From Endotrypanum monterogeii (taxonomy: Eukaryota > Euglenozoa > Kinetoplastea > Trypanosomatida > Trypanosomatidae): a DNA stretch of 64,000 nt. The stretch lies in the NCBI GenBank assembly GCA_000333855.2, contig CM007317.1, positions 1,028,596 to 1,092,595 on the forward strand. The letters are read 5' to 3'. Below are positions 20,400 through 30,827 of the stretch, piece by piece. A program made the translations under genes and the position numbers. The notes below the pieces were generated by a model that saw only the letters and a program-made list of their open reading frames with translations, was not told the origin of the DNA and did not search any database. Positions within the stretch are counted from its first letter, which is position 1; the number at the start of each line of letters is the position of its first letter.

Positions 20400-22025
20400 C
20401 TGGGGAGGGAGATCCACGGAGCAACAATGAAAGAAAACGTCTTCATTATAAGACGAACCAAAACTTAAAAGGGCGGGGTCGGCGGTGGGGAGCGAAGGCG
20501 CTCAACAGGAAAAATTCGCACTGAGTGTGTAATGGGTTCTAAATTGTTTTCCCTCTCCCCTTCCTCGTACCTGTGGACACCTAAAAAATCACCCGCACCA
20601 CGCGCGCTACCGCGGAGTACGCACCAAGCGCATGAGCCATTGGTAGTTGTGGATCATATCGGTGTACAGTGTATAGAAATTAAGTGATGTCTGTACAGGA
20701 GGCCAAGTCTTTGCTGTGTTATTGGGTGCCATCTATCTTGCATGGACCGGAGGGGATTGTTCCGTTAGTACTACTGAGTGCGGTGTGAGGGTGCGACGCG
20801 ATCCCCTTCGCACCCCCCCCCCTCCGATCGAGCATAGGCTCTTACACACACACCTCCACCTCGGGATGTTGAGTTACTTATCGTATGGTGCAGACTCTGA
20901 TGCCTGCCGTACGGTATAACCAGAGTCTGCACATCACTGCAAGTGCCAGCGGGCGCATCGTGGATATCGCAGCTCAGGAGCAATGAAGCTTAGTGTAAAC
21001 TTCTGCACCAACGCTTTCTTTGGCGAGGTGTCCGTGTGGTGTATCGACGAATGCTTTGCATCACGCAATGTGCCCCCTTGGGCAGGTGGGCAGTTAAACA
21101 CGGAGGCGTTGAAACGAAGGGACTGAGAAAAAGAAGCGTGGTACATTCCAGACGGTGAGCTCGTGTACCCATACCACGAAGAGGCTAGTGTTACACTGTG
21201 GAGCCTATTCTTCTTGCCTCCCTCTGGCGCGATAGAGGGAAAAAAAAAGCGCAAGCAAACATTGAGGAGGCTTACCATACTGGCACTCGGTGATGTTGGA
21301 GATTTTTTTTCTCCGAAACAGAAGCGAATCGAATAACATTGATCGCGTGGCTAATGAAAGAGGAATATATATTTTTTAAAAGGTGTTAACGGATGTGGTG
21401 TGTTCATTGTCGCGTGGATGACAGGCAAACGCTTGCGTACACCCTCAATCTTTCTTATTTGCAGTGAAAGAAAGGAAAATATATTTATCAAGGGTAGGCG
21501 CTCATTTACCACCCCATGTGCGTGTGTATACAAACACAATGCCGGGACGACACTGTGGAAAAAAAAATGGGAAGGGAAAGCTCGATTACGTGGTAGAGGA
21601 AAAATGAAAGCCCAGGATGCCTCTGTCGAGGACTTTCAGGTGAATCTCGACAGGGGGGGGGACTAATTCACCAGAGGGTGGTCGCCGATGATTCTATACT
21701 CGCGGGGGCTAGTTGGTGATAGTGTGGACATTGTAGGCTCACCTGCAGACATTGGGTTGCAAAAGATTGCGCTCTGTTCATCTCGCTGACGCCCCCCCCC
21801 CCTGGGGCTTTCTTATTGAGCTCACAATTGAAAATCGATGCTGCGGGGTCACGAGCAATTGGTAGGTGGCAGGTCCTGGAGAGTTGATCCTCAGCTACTC
21901 ACTTCTCCTGTCGCCCAACTGCACCCCTCTTCCACGTTCCTTCTCCGTCTACCCCCACCACTACCATCACACCTCTCTGTCGATCACTGCCGCTCCCGCT
22001 CATAAACTGCCCCCTCACCCCCTAG
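20400..22025. other. Spacer, no gene seen
   Basis: It contains the 3' UTR of the trifunctional enzyme and the leader of MPP alpha, with short poly-C and poly-A runs and a C/T-rich tract from about 21895. No frame shows coding character. Confidence 0.65.
21895..22025 (+). promoter_or_regulatory. Long polypyrimidine tract and trans-splice acceptor
   Basis: About 125 bases of C/T-rich sequence contain no AG until CCCCTAG (AG at 22024-22025). This places the 5' end inside the upstream open frame and supports the ATG at 22202. Confidence 0.7.
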
Positions 22026-22201
22026 TGTATCCTAGATTTCACGTTGCCGGTACGTCTCGCTCTCTCCCTCACTCTGCTGAGACCATCCCTGACGTTTGCA
22101 CGCGCCTTAACCTTTTCCCTTCCGCAGAAGAAGTCACAGAGTCTTTCACAACAGGGGAAAACCGGCAACCTCATTACGATCATACTAACGAATCGAAAGC
22201 T

Positions 22202-23653
22202 ATGCTCTCGGCGAGTCGTCTTGTCCGCAGCGTGGCGGAAACAGTGATACGTGAGAGCTTCACCATCTCGCGTCTCACCAATGGCCTGCGGGTCATCACA
22301 TGTGACGATGGAAACGGCATTGCGGGTATGGGGCTGTTCTCCTTGAACGGCCCAAAATTCGAAGAGGATGGTAGCTTCGGTGCAGCGGCAGTCATGGAAT
22401 CGCTTCCGCTTCGCTGCAACAAACACATGACAACTGAAATGATTAGTCAGTCGCTTGGTCTCTTCGGCAACGCATACAAAGTCACTAACAACAGAGAGGC
22501 TATGTCTGTGATGCTTATGATGCCGCGCTACCATCAGAATGAGGGGCTTGACGTGCTCAATGGAATGTGGTTGCACCCTACCGAAGACGCGGAAGAGTTC
22601 GCCGTGGCGAAGGCCCAGACGCTGCACCGCAGCACTCTCACCAGCCGAGACGCGACGAGTGTTCTCTTTGAGCTGGTACACAAAGCCGGCTGGAGCGGGC
22701 GCGGACTTGGCAACCCGCTCTCGCCGACTGAGCAGCAGTTGGATGAGCTGACGGTGGAGAAGTTTCACTCGTTTCACCGGCGCCACACCACAGCTGAACG
22801 GACCGTGCTGGCAGCGACAGGCGTGTCAGATCACAACGCATTTGTGCAGGAGGCGGAGGCGCGACTGCAATTTCCCGAACCTGCTTCAGCTCCAGCCCCG
22901 TCGTACAGCGCAGGCGGTGCAAGCAATGCGGCAGCAGCCGCGTCCCCGGTGCACCCATACACGGGCGGCTGCGACTACGTCCAGAACACCACAGCACCGG
23001 AGTCGATGAACAAGTTCCAGGAGAAGAACCTGAGCCACATGGCCCTCTTCTTCAAAGCGATTCCAATGGCCCATCCCGACTACTTCACGTACTCGGTGAT
23101 TCAGACGTTGCTCGGTGGTGGCACGTCGTTCAGCTCTGGCGGCCCTGGCAAGGGCATGCAGACAAAGCTTTTTCGTGAGGTACTGAACCGAGAGCCGAAC
23201 CTGCATGGCATGGAGTGCATTACAGCGTGGTACAGCGACGGTGGCTTGATCGGACTCTACGGCTCTGCACCGCACGAGCATGTCCAAAACCTGCTCAATA
23301 TTATGATACACCAGTCTACATCGATTAGTCAGCGAATCACCCCGGCCCACCTAGAGATGGCCAAGAACCAGCTCAGCTCGCAACTGATTCTTCTTGGGGA
23401 GGGGCGGGAACAGCTTTTGAATGATATGGGCTTCAACCTGCTCGTGCATGACTACACCATAACGCCGCAGGAGACGATCAAGGGCAGCGCGCAGGTGACT
23501 ATGGAGAGTCTTCGGCACGTGTGCTCTCATCTCATGGAGCATCCTGTGACTTTCGCTGTCTATGGTGAAACGAAGGGAATGCCCATGTACAAGGAACTCG
23601 TCGAGGCATTGAAGAGGTCGCACGCATCCTTCATCAAGAGCGTCCCGGTGTGA
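22202..23653 (+). CDS. Mitochondrial processing peptidase alpha subunit
   Basis: 483 residues. The frame is open upstream to a GTG at 21866, but the first in-frame ATG is 22202, behind the predicted acceptor at 22024-22025. The protein is an M16-family inverzincin-fold subunit that recognises presequences for the catalytic MPP beta in the mitochondrial matrix. The diagnostic glycine-rich loop LGGGTSFSSGGPGKGM lies at about 302-317. The zinc-site HxxEH of active M16 enzymes is absent (the equivalent stretch reads VMESLPLRC), as expected for alpha. The N-terminus MLSASRLVRSVAE is an amphipathic, Arg-containing presequence type. A short Ala/Pro/Ser-rich linker (about 222-255) joins the two halves. 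Length is in the family range. A bc1 core protein is the alternative, but the loop argues for MPP alpha. Confidence 0.9.
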   Translation: MLSASRLVRSVAETVIRESFTISRLTNGLRVITCDDGNGIAGMGLFSLNGPKFEEDGSFGAAAVMESLPLRCNKHMTTEMISQSLGLFGNAYKVTNNREAMSVMLMMPRYHQNEGLDVLNGMWLHPTEDAEEFAVAKAQTLHRSTLTSRDATSVLFELVHKAGWSGRGLGNPLSPTEQQLDELTVEKFHSFHRRHTTAERTVLAATGVSDHNAFVQEAEARLQFPEPASAPAPSYSAGGASNAAAAASPVHPYTGGCDYVQNTTAPESMNKFQEKNLSHMALFFKAIPMAHPDYFTYSVIQTLLGGGTSFSSGGPGKGMQTKLFREVLNREPNLHGMECITAWYSDGGLIGLYGSAPHEHVQNLLNIMIHQSTSISQRITPAHLEMAKNQLSSQLILLGEGREQLLNDMGFNLLVHDYTITPQETIKGSAQVTMESLRHVCSHLMEHPVTFAVYGETKGMPMYKELVEALKRSHASFIKSVPV

Positions 23654-24120
23654 AGAAGGGTGAACAGGGACGGGCAACAGAGAGAGAGAGAGAAGGATGT
23701 CCTCTTCGGCGCAGTTAGGGAAGAGGGGAGGGGGTTGATCAGGTAGTGGCCTCCTAGGCCTTGTTTTCTAGTTATCCTGGCTCCACCCTTGGTGTACAAA
23801 TTCTTCTCGTACCTCTTTGTTTCCCATTCTCTGGTTGGGTGTGCCATGGTGCGGTGAGTTTTTTTTTGTAATAAAAGAAAACAGGTAAGATTGGATGGCG
23901 AACTATGTGTTTGAGGGGCCACGCGGTCAATTAACCCTCCGCCTGTCCCCTTTCTCTAGTCTCTTCTTCCAATTTGATGGGTCGCGTGTTGACGAACTCG
24001 CCGCGTGTGCGTGTCGGAGAGGAGACGCTTGCGCGCGTAGTGAAAATGTGCGTGTGGTGGCTTCCGCGCAAGCACGAGCTAATGTGCAGGAGCACACGCA
24101 CAAAAAGAAAAAAAGTTATT

Positions 24121-24133
24121 CACACACACACAC

Positions 24134-24172
<39 letters not shown>
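24121..24172. repeat. (CA)n-(TA)n compound microsatellite
   Basis: CA units run directly into about 18 TA units. Confidence 0.95.
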
Positions 24173-24175
<3 letters not shown>

Positions 24176-24545
24176 ATAGAGAGAGGCAGATGTACTGCCT
24201 CACAGTTGGTCTAGGCCAAGCTCTACCACCCAGCAAAAAAAAAAGGGGGAACAGCGCAGTGATCTCAGTGAAAGTGATCCTCAACTGGCGCTCTAGTGAG
24301 GATGAACTTCTGCTCATCTGTGAACTAATGTGTGTGTGTTTTTTTCCGAGTGTGTATTCATCAAGTACTTCCACACACATACCCACAACCGACGATGACG
24401 TCCATGGCATCATTGTCCTGCAATTACCGCACATTACTCAAACTGTTCCCCTTCCTGCATACCTATTTACATATACACATATATGGATACACCTACTTGC
24501 ATGTGTTTTACGGCTTATGAAACCTTCATGCCCCCACCCCACCGC

Positions 24546-24546
<1 letters not shown>

Positions 24547-24577
<31 letters not shown>
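24547..24577. repeat. (TAA)n microsatellite
   Basis: About ten ATA/TAA trinucleotide units, upstream of the SRP receptor beta gene. Confidence 0.95.
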
Positions 24578-24578
<1 letters not shown>

Positions 24579-24751
24579 GATATGAAACTCTGGAGGAGGA
24601 AACGAAACGTACCGTTCTATAGGCACACGCAAACTGATTACTGAAAGGAGATACTGACGCAGGGCTCTAGCACAGGGGCGACAGACGCTCAGAACTTTCC
24701 TTCAACGTCGTTTGTTTTTGTCTTTTTTCTGTTGTCGCTACTGTTTTACGC

Positions 24752-26230
24752 ATGATGAGTCTGTTTGATGCGACGTTAGTCAATCGGACGATCATAGAGG
24801 CAGTTCGTGTTGCTCTTGAAAGGTATAAAGCCGAAGGTTCTCAGCTCATTACACCAAACAGCGATGCTGACATATCCACGGAACAAAAAAGCATCATACG
24901 ACAGGCGATTCTTTCAGGTCTGGAGGAGTTCTGTGCAGCGGCACAGAAGACCGTTAGCGTTGAGGCGGGAAAGCATTCCAAAAAGTTTCAGCATGACGGT
25001 GACTTGCATCCGGCCAACCGCATGGCCTTGAACAGAGCGATGACTCTCGGTGCAGCCTACACAAAACTTATTCAGAACGCAACGGCAACGCGTGAGGTGG
25101 TGCAGCAAATGTTTTCCATCATTAGTTCCCATTTTAAAAAAAGCAAAGACTCCAGAGAGTCTGAACACGCCGACTCACTACCTTCCATCGTCCTCTATGC
25201 AGCTACTCCCGAGCTCACTGAGGTTGTTGAGGCTGCCGCCGCTGCACAGTCCCTTCTTGAGGATCATCCGCGACCGAATGCGGGTGCACTGCCGACGGCA
25301 GCAGAAACAATTGCAACCCACTTGGGATCTTTTTCCGCCGCACAGTGGGTATGGATGACGGCAACAGTCTTGCTCGGCTACCTTGTCCTCCGCTTTACGT
25401 TTGATCGTCTACTGGGCTTAGGCGGCGTTCTGAGCTCGCGGCGTCCACGGACGACCACCGTGTTGATTGGCTTGCCTAACAGCGGTAAAACGACTCTGTT
25501 CGCACAATTAGCGCACCACCAACAGCTTCTTGAGACACGAACTAGTATGTGCCCAAACATAGGGTACTTGTTCGCAGCAGCACAACACAATCGCACCCCG
25601 TCTGGCGCAGGAGTCAAGCTTGTGGACTGTCCTGGACATCCGCGACTCAACGAGGAGATGCTCCACGCCATCAACGAAGCGGTCAACGTTGTGGTTGTTA
25701 TCGACTCAGTAACTGTTCAGGACCCACAACAGGAGGGCGTCGCAGCTCTAGCGGAACTTCTTACGAATGTGTTGCAGTCACCTGAGTTTTATGGTGTTCG
25801 ACGGTTACTTTTCGCGTGTACGAAACGCGATGAGGTGATCAGCTATTCCTCCAAGGCGGTCCGCAGGCTCCTGGAAGCGGCCATGGCTGTCTCCATCGAG
25901 TCTCGTCAAAATTTAGTAGGGCATTTGGAAAGTGTTCGTGATGCCAAGAACAGAGTGATCCTCAGCACTGGGAAGAAGGGCAGTGGCAGCCGTGGTGGTA
26001 GTCGTCGATATCATCTTTCTGTGGATTGCCTCGATAGTGACACCGCAATAGACCACGCGGCGTCTGGCCGTAACCATTTCCCTGGGGCGACCGGATCGAG
26101 AATGAAGAGCTTTTCCTTCGAGCAGTTAGGTATTCCACTGGTGTTTCTAGATGTTAGCAGCCGTCCGAACGCTGAGGTACACTCGTACTCCATCACTCCC
26201 ATTGAGAATTTCCTGCAAAAGCATATGTAG
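24752..26230 (+). CDS. Signal recognition particle receptor beta subunit (SR-beta GTPase)
   Basis: 492 residues, long for SR-beta (animal and yeast forms are about 240-270). A hydrophilic N-terminal region of about 195 residues precedes one membrane helix (about 196-216, WVWMTATVLLGYLVLRF), then the GTPase: P-loop GLPNSGKTT at 240-248, the D-x-P-G element VDCPGHPRL at 291-299, and TKRD at 357-360 in the N/TKxD position. A Gly/Ser/Arg-rich insert follows (about 405-425), then a C-terminal VFLDVSSRP (SAK-like, G5). It anchors the SRP receptor in the ER membrane. Two ATGs stand in tandem at 24752 and 24755. The nearest pyrimidine tract has its first AG inside codon three, so if that site were used translation would start at a later Met (residue 91), still upstream of the membrane helix. 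Confidence 0.9.
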   Translation: MMSLFDATLVNRTIIEAVRVALERYKAEGSQLITPNSDADISTEQKSIIRQAILSGLEEFCAAAQKTVSVEAGKHSKKFQHDGDLHPANRMALNRAMTLGAAYTKLIQNATATREVVQQMFSIISSHFKKSKDSRESEHADSLPSIVLYAATPELTEVVEAAAAAQSLLEDHPRPNAGALPTAAETIATHLGSFSAAQWVWMTATVLLGYLVLRFTFDRLLGLGGVLSSRRPRTTTVLIGLPNSGKTTLFAQLAHHQQLLETRTSMCPNIGYLFAAAQHNRTPSGAGVKLVDCPGHPRLNEEMLHAINEAVNVVVVIDSVTVQDPQQEGVAALAELLTNVLQSPEFYGVRRLLFACTKRDEVISYSSKAVRRLLEAAMAVSIESRQNLVGHLESVRDAKNRVILSTGKKGSGSRGGSRRYHLSVDCLDSDTAIDHAASGRNHFPGATGSRMKSFSFEQLGIPLVFLDVSSRPNAEVHSYSITPIENFLQKHM

Positions 26231-27182
26231 CGTTGGCCATATTTTGCCGCTAAAAAAAAAAAAGATGTTGATCACCTCTGCGGTGAATAATAATAATAAA
26301 ACGACTTGGTGAACTGGGCTTGAAGATGCTATGAAGACCAACGAGCTGCCTTGACTGTCATTTACTGAAGTATTTGGTGCTGTGCAATGTACGTGAGAAT
26401 AGGGTTGGTTCTTCTCGGTAAGGTTGGGAGGGGAGCTCTTTTTTTTTTTTTTGAGTGAGCTGGTTATGTCTCACGCCTTCCTGTCTGGTCTTTTAAAAAA
26501 TCCTTCTCATGATATACATACGTATATACATATATATTTATAAGTGTGTGTCTGTATACTTGTATGTGCGTTTGGATTTTTTTTTCTTCTATTACAGAGG
26601 CTGTGCAGCGACAGTAAGGGCACTGTGGAATGTGTTTTTTATTATTATTTTTACGTGCCGGTTGCCTCTCGGACGACTCGAGCATCAAGTGCTGAAGATA
26701 TTCACGATCGGGTCATTGGTCTGCCTTAAAAACAGCGGGAATATACGATGAAGCCTTGGGTAACCGACTACCTCTCTCCCCCTCCAAATCGACAGGGCGT
26801 GGCAGGAGAGGATGGAGAGCGGCAGAGAAGTGGACATATCGCTCTTACTGTTTGCCCGTCTCCCTATTTATATCGCTAGTGTACGTAAACCATAGGGTTT
26901 TTTTTTTGACTTGACTACTCCAGCATCCTTCCTGTCTTCCCAAACCTTCCCTGCGACACACACTTCCCCTCTCTCCTTCACTGCAACGGCACCTTACGCC
27001 AGTCTACCAAGCAGCAGCACTTAATTTTTTTTTTCTTATAACGTGAAAGGACACATACATCCATACACACGCGCGCGCGGGCCCTATTTACCTGTCGCAA
27101 TTGCTGCGCCTCGCTTCGTTTGGCTGAAATCTTCTGTGACTCTTTTTCACTTTTATTTTTTACGTATTTATTCCTTCCCCAG
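26231..27182. other. Spacer, no gene seen
   Basis: It contains poly-T at 26438-26452, a TA-rich stretch at 26513-26545, and a pyrimidine-rich leader. No credible frame. Confidence 0.7.
27135..27182 (+). promoter_or_regulatory. Polypyrimidine tract and trans-splice acceptor
   Basis: A T-rich tract free of AG ends at CTTCCCCAG (AG at 27181-27182), 25 bases before the ATG at 27208. It rules out the longer frame that opens with a GTG at 27043. Confidence 0.7.
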
Positions 27183-27207
27183 AGACATCCGTGAGGTCCG
27201 ACACAGG

Positions 27208-30200
27208 ATGAGCAGCTCCTTTTCACACCCGTTGAGTCGAGAGAAGTCTTCCGCCCGCATCCAGCGCGGAAATGGGACATCTGACACAACTACAGTGTCA
27301 CCGGCTGGGGATAGTGTCACTGACACGCACTACAGATCGTCATTGTCGTCGTCGCGGGCGTCAATACATCGCACCAAGGGTATGAGGTCTGCGTCCCCGG
27401 GCTTACGCTCAAGCAACGGCAACGCGACAGCTCGCGACGAAGCGCGGAGGCGCCTGCAGGAACTGCGCAACGATTTGGAAGGTGTCGTTCACGTTCTAGA
27501 TGGTGGCATCAACCGAACGCCGTTGCCACTGCAACGGCGGCAGAGCTTTTTCGGGGTGCCACACGACCTTCATCTGCTCAGCAGCGGCGGCACTAATAGT
27601 GGTCGTACGGAGTCCACCCAGGAACAGAGCGGGGGCACGAACATCGTTAACGGCGAACTGGGAAGCTCATTCATGCATTCATCTTTCATGTTCAATACCA
27701 GTCACCGCGGCAGCGTGAGGCGCGAGTCTGTTGTGGCAGGCAGGACGAACAGCGAGGGTGGCGATCGCAGCAGCATAGCTGGCAAACGCAGCGCTGCTGG
27801 AGACAGCATCAGCCTCGAGTCGAGTCTCCAGTCACTCTCATTCGCTGGCGACCACCGCATGTCTGGACGCTGGTCGAGCATGTACGAAACCTCGGCAACG
27901 CGAAGGCGCAGTACCACTGAGGCGCCTCTTCCGCGACTCATACAGCAAAATACGCTGTTGCACGAGGCCAGTTATACTCGCCCGACCCCGCTGACGATGG
28001 TGGAAAAGGCGGCCTGGCGCAAGGCACCCACTACTGTTGCTCTCTCTGAAACGCCAACGATCTTTTTATTTTGTCACCAAGACGAAGCGGTATCGAACGA
28101 GAATCCGGGTGAGGTCGAAGCTGTCGTCGCACGCAATGCAGAAAATGCAGCGGTCGAGGAGACGTACCGGACCGACGAAGGAACACAATTTCAAAGCACT
28201 GGCGCCTTAACGATGCGTGCGCCAATGAAGTCTGTGCAGACGGAAGTGCACCCACCAGCAAAAAAAGACAGCGGTGCTCTTCAGGTGACCCCATGGATGC
28301 TGAAGGACGCGTACGCCTTGACGATGGAGTCAGGGCAGAATGCTGAGGAAGATGGCCAGGATGAGCAACAGCTGTCAGGCGAGGCGGGTAGCGATGGAGT
28401 GGGCGACGGAGACGGTAGCGGGACAGACGACGCACTCAACGACGGAGATTACACGGACGGCACCGGTAGCATGGATGATGACGGCCAAAGTAGTGACAAT
28501 GGCCAGTCCACTTTATTGTCATCTGAAACAATTACCCAAGGGGGGAGCAGCGAAGCTCCTTTGGCGGGTACATCCCGAAGTAACGCTATGACTGGCACGG
28601 ACTCCAATAAACAATGGATGTTCTCAGAAACGCTGCTCTCAACGCTTCGCATTATGGAGCGCGCCTTGGTGCAAAACACCATGGAAGCGGAACAGCTGGA
28701 GTATCGGGGCATCGCTGTGGCAGTGTCCGGAGAAGCGGTGGCCAAGGGACTGGCAAAGTCGGCTTCTCCCTGCACACTCGTGCCCATCTCGCCGACTGCG
28801 ATGCCTGGACCGTTACCCGCACCCAACAGTGTCAAGGTAACACCTCTGCCGGCTGTTTCAGGTGAGGGCAACACCAACATCCAGAGAACCACCACTGATG
28901 GAGCGGGAAATATGGAAAACAGGCCGTCTGTAACAAGAAGTGGCTCGGCGGATACGCCACTGGATGCCGGTGCATCAGTCTCCTCACCGAAGAATCAAGA
29001 AGAATCCCCAGGCGTACCGTCTTCGGGCACTCCTTTGCGTCTCAGCGACGGTATTCGCTACCTCTGGCGCTTTGGTTCGCCGCAGCTGACTCGTAATCGC
29101 GGTGTAACATGCATGACGTGGAATCGTCGTGAAACGGACATTCTGGCGGTAGGGTATACCGCTTGCCGCCAATCGGTGTTGAACGGCAACGATGGCACCT
29201 CAGGGTTTGTGTGGTCACGTGCGCAGGGGCAAGATTCACACGGTATGGTGTGTTGCTGGTCGCTCAAGAACCCATTGGCCCCTGAACTCATTCTCTACCT
29301 GCGCGGAAATGCTGATGTGACGGCGCTGGCGTTTTCCTATGAACATCCGAGCCTGCTTGCTGTTGGGAGTAGCACAGGCGAAATTGTGGTCTACGACATA
29401 CAGCACGACTCGTTGCTTCCTTCCATTGCACCCGCCATGATCGGCGCGGCGGGCGGCCAGCACACCGGCGCTATCTGGGAGCTACAATGGGTGCCCAAAG
29501 GAAAAGAGAGCAGCGAGTTTCTCACGTCCATCTCCGCTGACGGCCGCGTGGTGCAATGGGCTGTGGGCAAGTCTATCGAGCGAGTTCCACCCGATCTCAT
29601 GCACCTTCAGCGACACCCTGGTACGCAGGTAGAAAAGGTATTTGTTGCTGGTGTCGCAGAGGCGGAGGCAGCTGCGACGGCAGCACAGTCTGCCGCGTCC
29701 GCCGCCAAGAGAAAACGAGGTGCGAAGATGCGATCCGGATCTCCGGTGCGAAAGCCCTCCGCCAGATCTGCAGGTGGGCAGAACGGTGGGGGTGGCGCAG
29801 GGGATGAAACAATCTTGTCACGCCAGTGCGGCGGCATGTGCTTCGATATTTGCCCCGCAGACACGGCCGTCTACATCGTCGGCACCGAGGATGGATCTGT
29901 TCTGCAGTGCAGCAAAAGTCAGACGGAGAATTACGACTTTGAATACGAGCCGCATTCGGAGCTGGTGTATCGCGTCCGATGGTCGCCATACAGCGCCTCG
30001 TATTTCCTTACATCCTCAGCGGACTGGACCTCCTCTTTGTACAAGGTTGGCACAAGAAAAGCGCAACTGCGCTTTCACAGTGTGCGGCACGAAGCTGTTC
30101 AGGATTTGGCATGGTCACACACAAGTGCCCTCATATTCGCTACTGTTACAGCGCACGGCAATGCGGAGGTATGGTCGGTAGCGGATGCGATGTACCCTAG

Positions 30201-30402
30201 TGGTATTATCGAGTACTGTGATCATCGCCGTCTCAGCTCTGTCCTGTTCGCGGAGCAAGAAACACCGGTGCTTGTCGTAGGCGACGAGGAGGGGGACGTC
30301 ACCGTGTTCCGCCTAGACGCCCTGCCCTACTACCGGGGCGATCTTTCAGATGAAGAACAGGAAACATGGCTTGCAGAGGCGGTCCAGAAGCAACTGACAT
30401 AA
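27208..30402 (+). CDS. Axonemal dynein intermediate chain, IC138/WDR78 (DNAI4) type
   Basis: 1064 residues from the first in-frame ATG, which lies 25 bases after a clean acceptor. The N-terminal half is disordered (Ser/Arg/Gly-rich, then an acidic Asp/Glu/Ser stretch at about 375-430). A helical segment, LRIMERALVQNTMEAEQLEYRGI (about 477-500; given here as LRIMERALVQ...EYRGI), matches the region just before the propeller in IC138-type chains. From about 614 to the end there are WD repeats: VTCMTWNRRETDILAVGY, VTALAFSYEHPSLLAVGSS, IWELQWVP, LVYRVRWSPYSASYFLTSS and VQDLAWSHTSALIFAT can be seen. A basic Ala/Lys/Gly insert sits near 825-865. By family, it belongs to the inner-arm dynein f/I1 and regulates flagellar beating. 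WD proteins are easily confused, but the spacing and the 'cws-l-np-p' style segment (VCCWSLKNPLAPE) are those of dynein intermediate chains. Confidence 0.85.
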   Translation: MSSSFSHPLSREKSSARIQRGNGTSDTTTVSPAGDSVTDTHYRSSLSSSRASIHRTKGMRSASPGLRSSNGNATARDEARRRLQELRNDLEGVVHVLDGGINRTPLPLQRRQSFFGVPHDLHLLSSGGTNSGRTESTQEQSGGTNIVNGELGSSFMHSSFMFNTSHRGSVRRESVVAGRTNSEGGDRSSIAGKRSAAGDSISLESSLQSLSFAGDHRMSGRWSSMYETSATRRRSTTEAPLPRLIQQNTLLHEASYTRPTPLTMVEKAAWRKAPTTVALSETPTIFLFCHQDEAVSNENPGEVEAVVARNAENAAVEETYRTDEGTQFQSTGALTMRAPMKSVQTEVHPPAKKDSGALQVTPWMLKDAYALTMESGQNAEEDGQDEQQLSGEAGSDGVGDGDGSGTDDALNDGDYTDGTGSMDDDGQSSDNGQSTLLSSETITQGGSSEAPLAGTSRSNAMTGTDSNKQWMFSETLLSTLRIMERALVQNTMEAEQLEYRGIAVAVSGEAVAKGLAKSASPCTLVPISPTAMPGPLPAPNSVKVTPLPAVSGEGNTNIQRTTTDGAGNMENRPSVTRSGSADTPLDAGASVSSPKNQEESPGVPSSGTPLRLSDGIRYLWRFGSPQLTRNRGVTCMTWNRRETDILAVGYTACRQSVLNGNDGTSGFVWSRAQGQDSHGMVCCWSLKNPLAPELILYLRGNADVTALAFSYEHPSLLAVGSSTGEIVVYDIQHDSLLPSIAPAMIGAAGGQHTGAIWELQWVPKGKESSEFLTSISADGRVVQWAVGKSIERVPPDLMHLQRHPGTQVEKVFVAGVAEAEAAATAAQSAASAAKRKRGAKMRSGSPVRKPSARSAGGQNGGGGAGDETILSRQCGGMCFDICPADTAVYIVGTEDGSVLQCSKSQTENYDFEYEPHSELVYRVRWSPYSASYFLTSSADWTSSLYKVGTRKAQLRFHSVRHEAVQDLAWSHTSALIFATVTAHGNAEVWSVADAMYPSGIIEYCDHRRLSSVLFAEQETPVLVVGDEEGDVTVFRLDALPYYRGDLSDEEQETWLAEAVQKQLT

Positions 30403-30796
30403 ACCTCCCTGGCACTATTTATTTTTTTTTTTCAACATTTGAAGGTGAATGGAAGTATACCAATGGCGAACAGCAGAGCGTGGATGGCGCGTGTCACCGC
30501 CACTCTATCGCACACAAAATTAGAGTACTCCTTTGTGTGTTGGTTTTGCTTCGCTTTCTGAGCTCTTGGTATGGTGAACTCTCGTGGGAGATGGGAGAGA
30601 GGTGGGAATGTTTGTAATCGCTGAAGTGTTCCAGAAGAGGTAATTGACAGGAGGGAGCGGTATAAAGACTTTTTTTTCTAAAGGAAAAAAGAGCCAAAGG
30701 TGTTCTAAAGCGGCAGCGACACGCAATGACTGTCATCCGACGAAACACATGAGTCGAGTACTGTTGGTGACAGCTCAAGATATATATATATATACA

Positions 30797-30827
<31 letters not shown>

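Larger units (their letters stand above)
23654..24751. other. Spacer with (TA)n and (TAA)n, no gene seen
   Basis: It contains (CA)n/(TA)n at 24120-24172 and a (TAA)n run at 24547-24577. Frames of 90-190 codons here are made of repeat sequence and are not called. Confidence 0.7.

Noticed and set aside
21866..22201. Upstream extension of MPP alpha
   Set aside because: It starts at a GTG, contains no ATG, and is mostly the polypyrimidine tract.
22022..22786. 254-codon minus-strand frame
   Set aside because: Antisense shadow of the MPP alpha gene.
27043..27207. Upstream extension of the dynein intermediate chain
   Set aside because: It starts at a GTG and lies upstream of the clean acceptor at 27181-27182.
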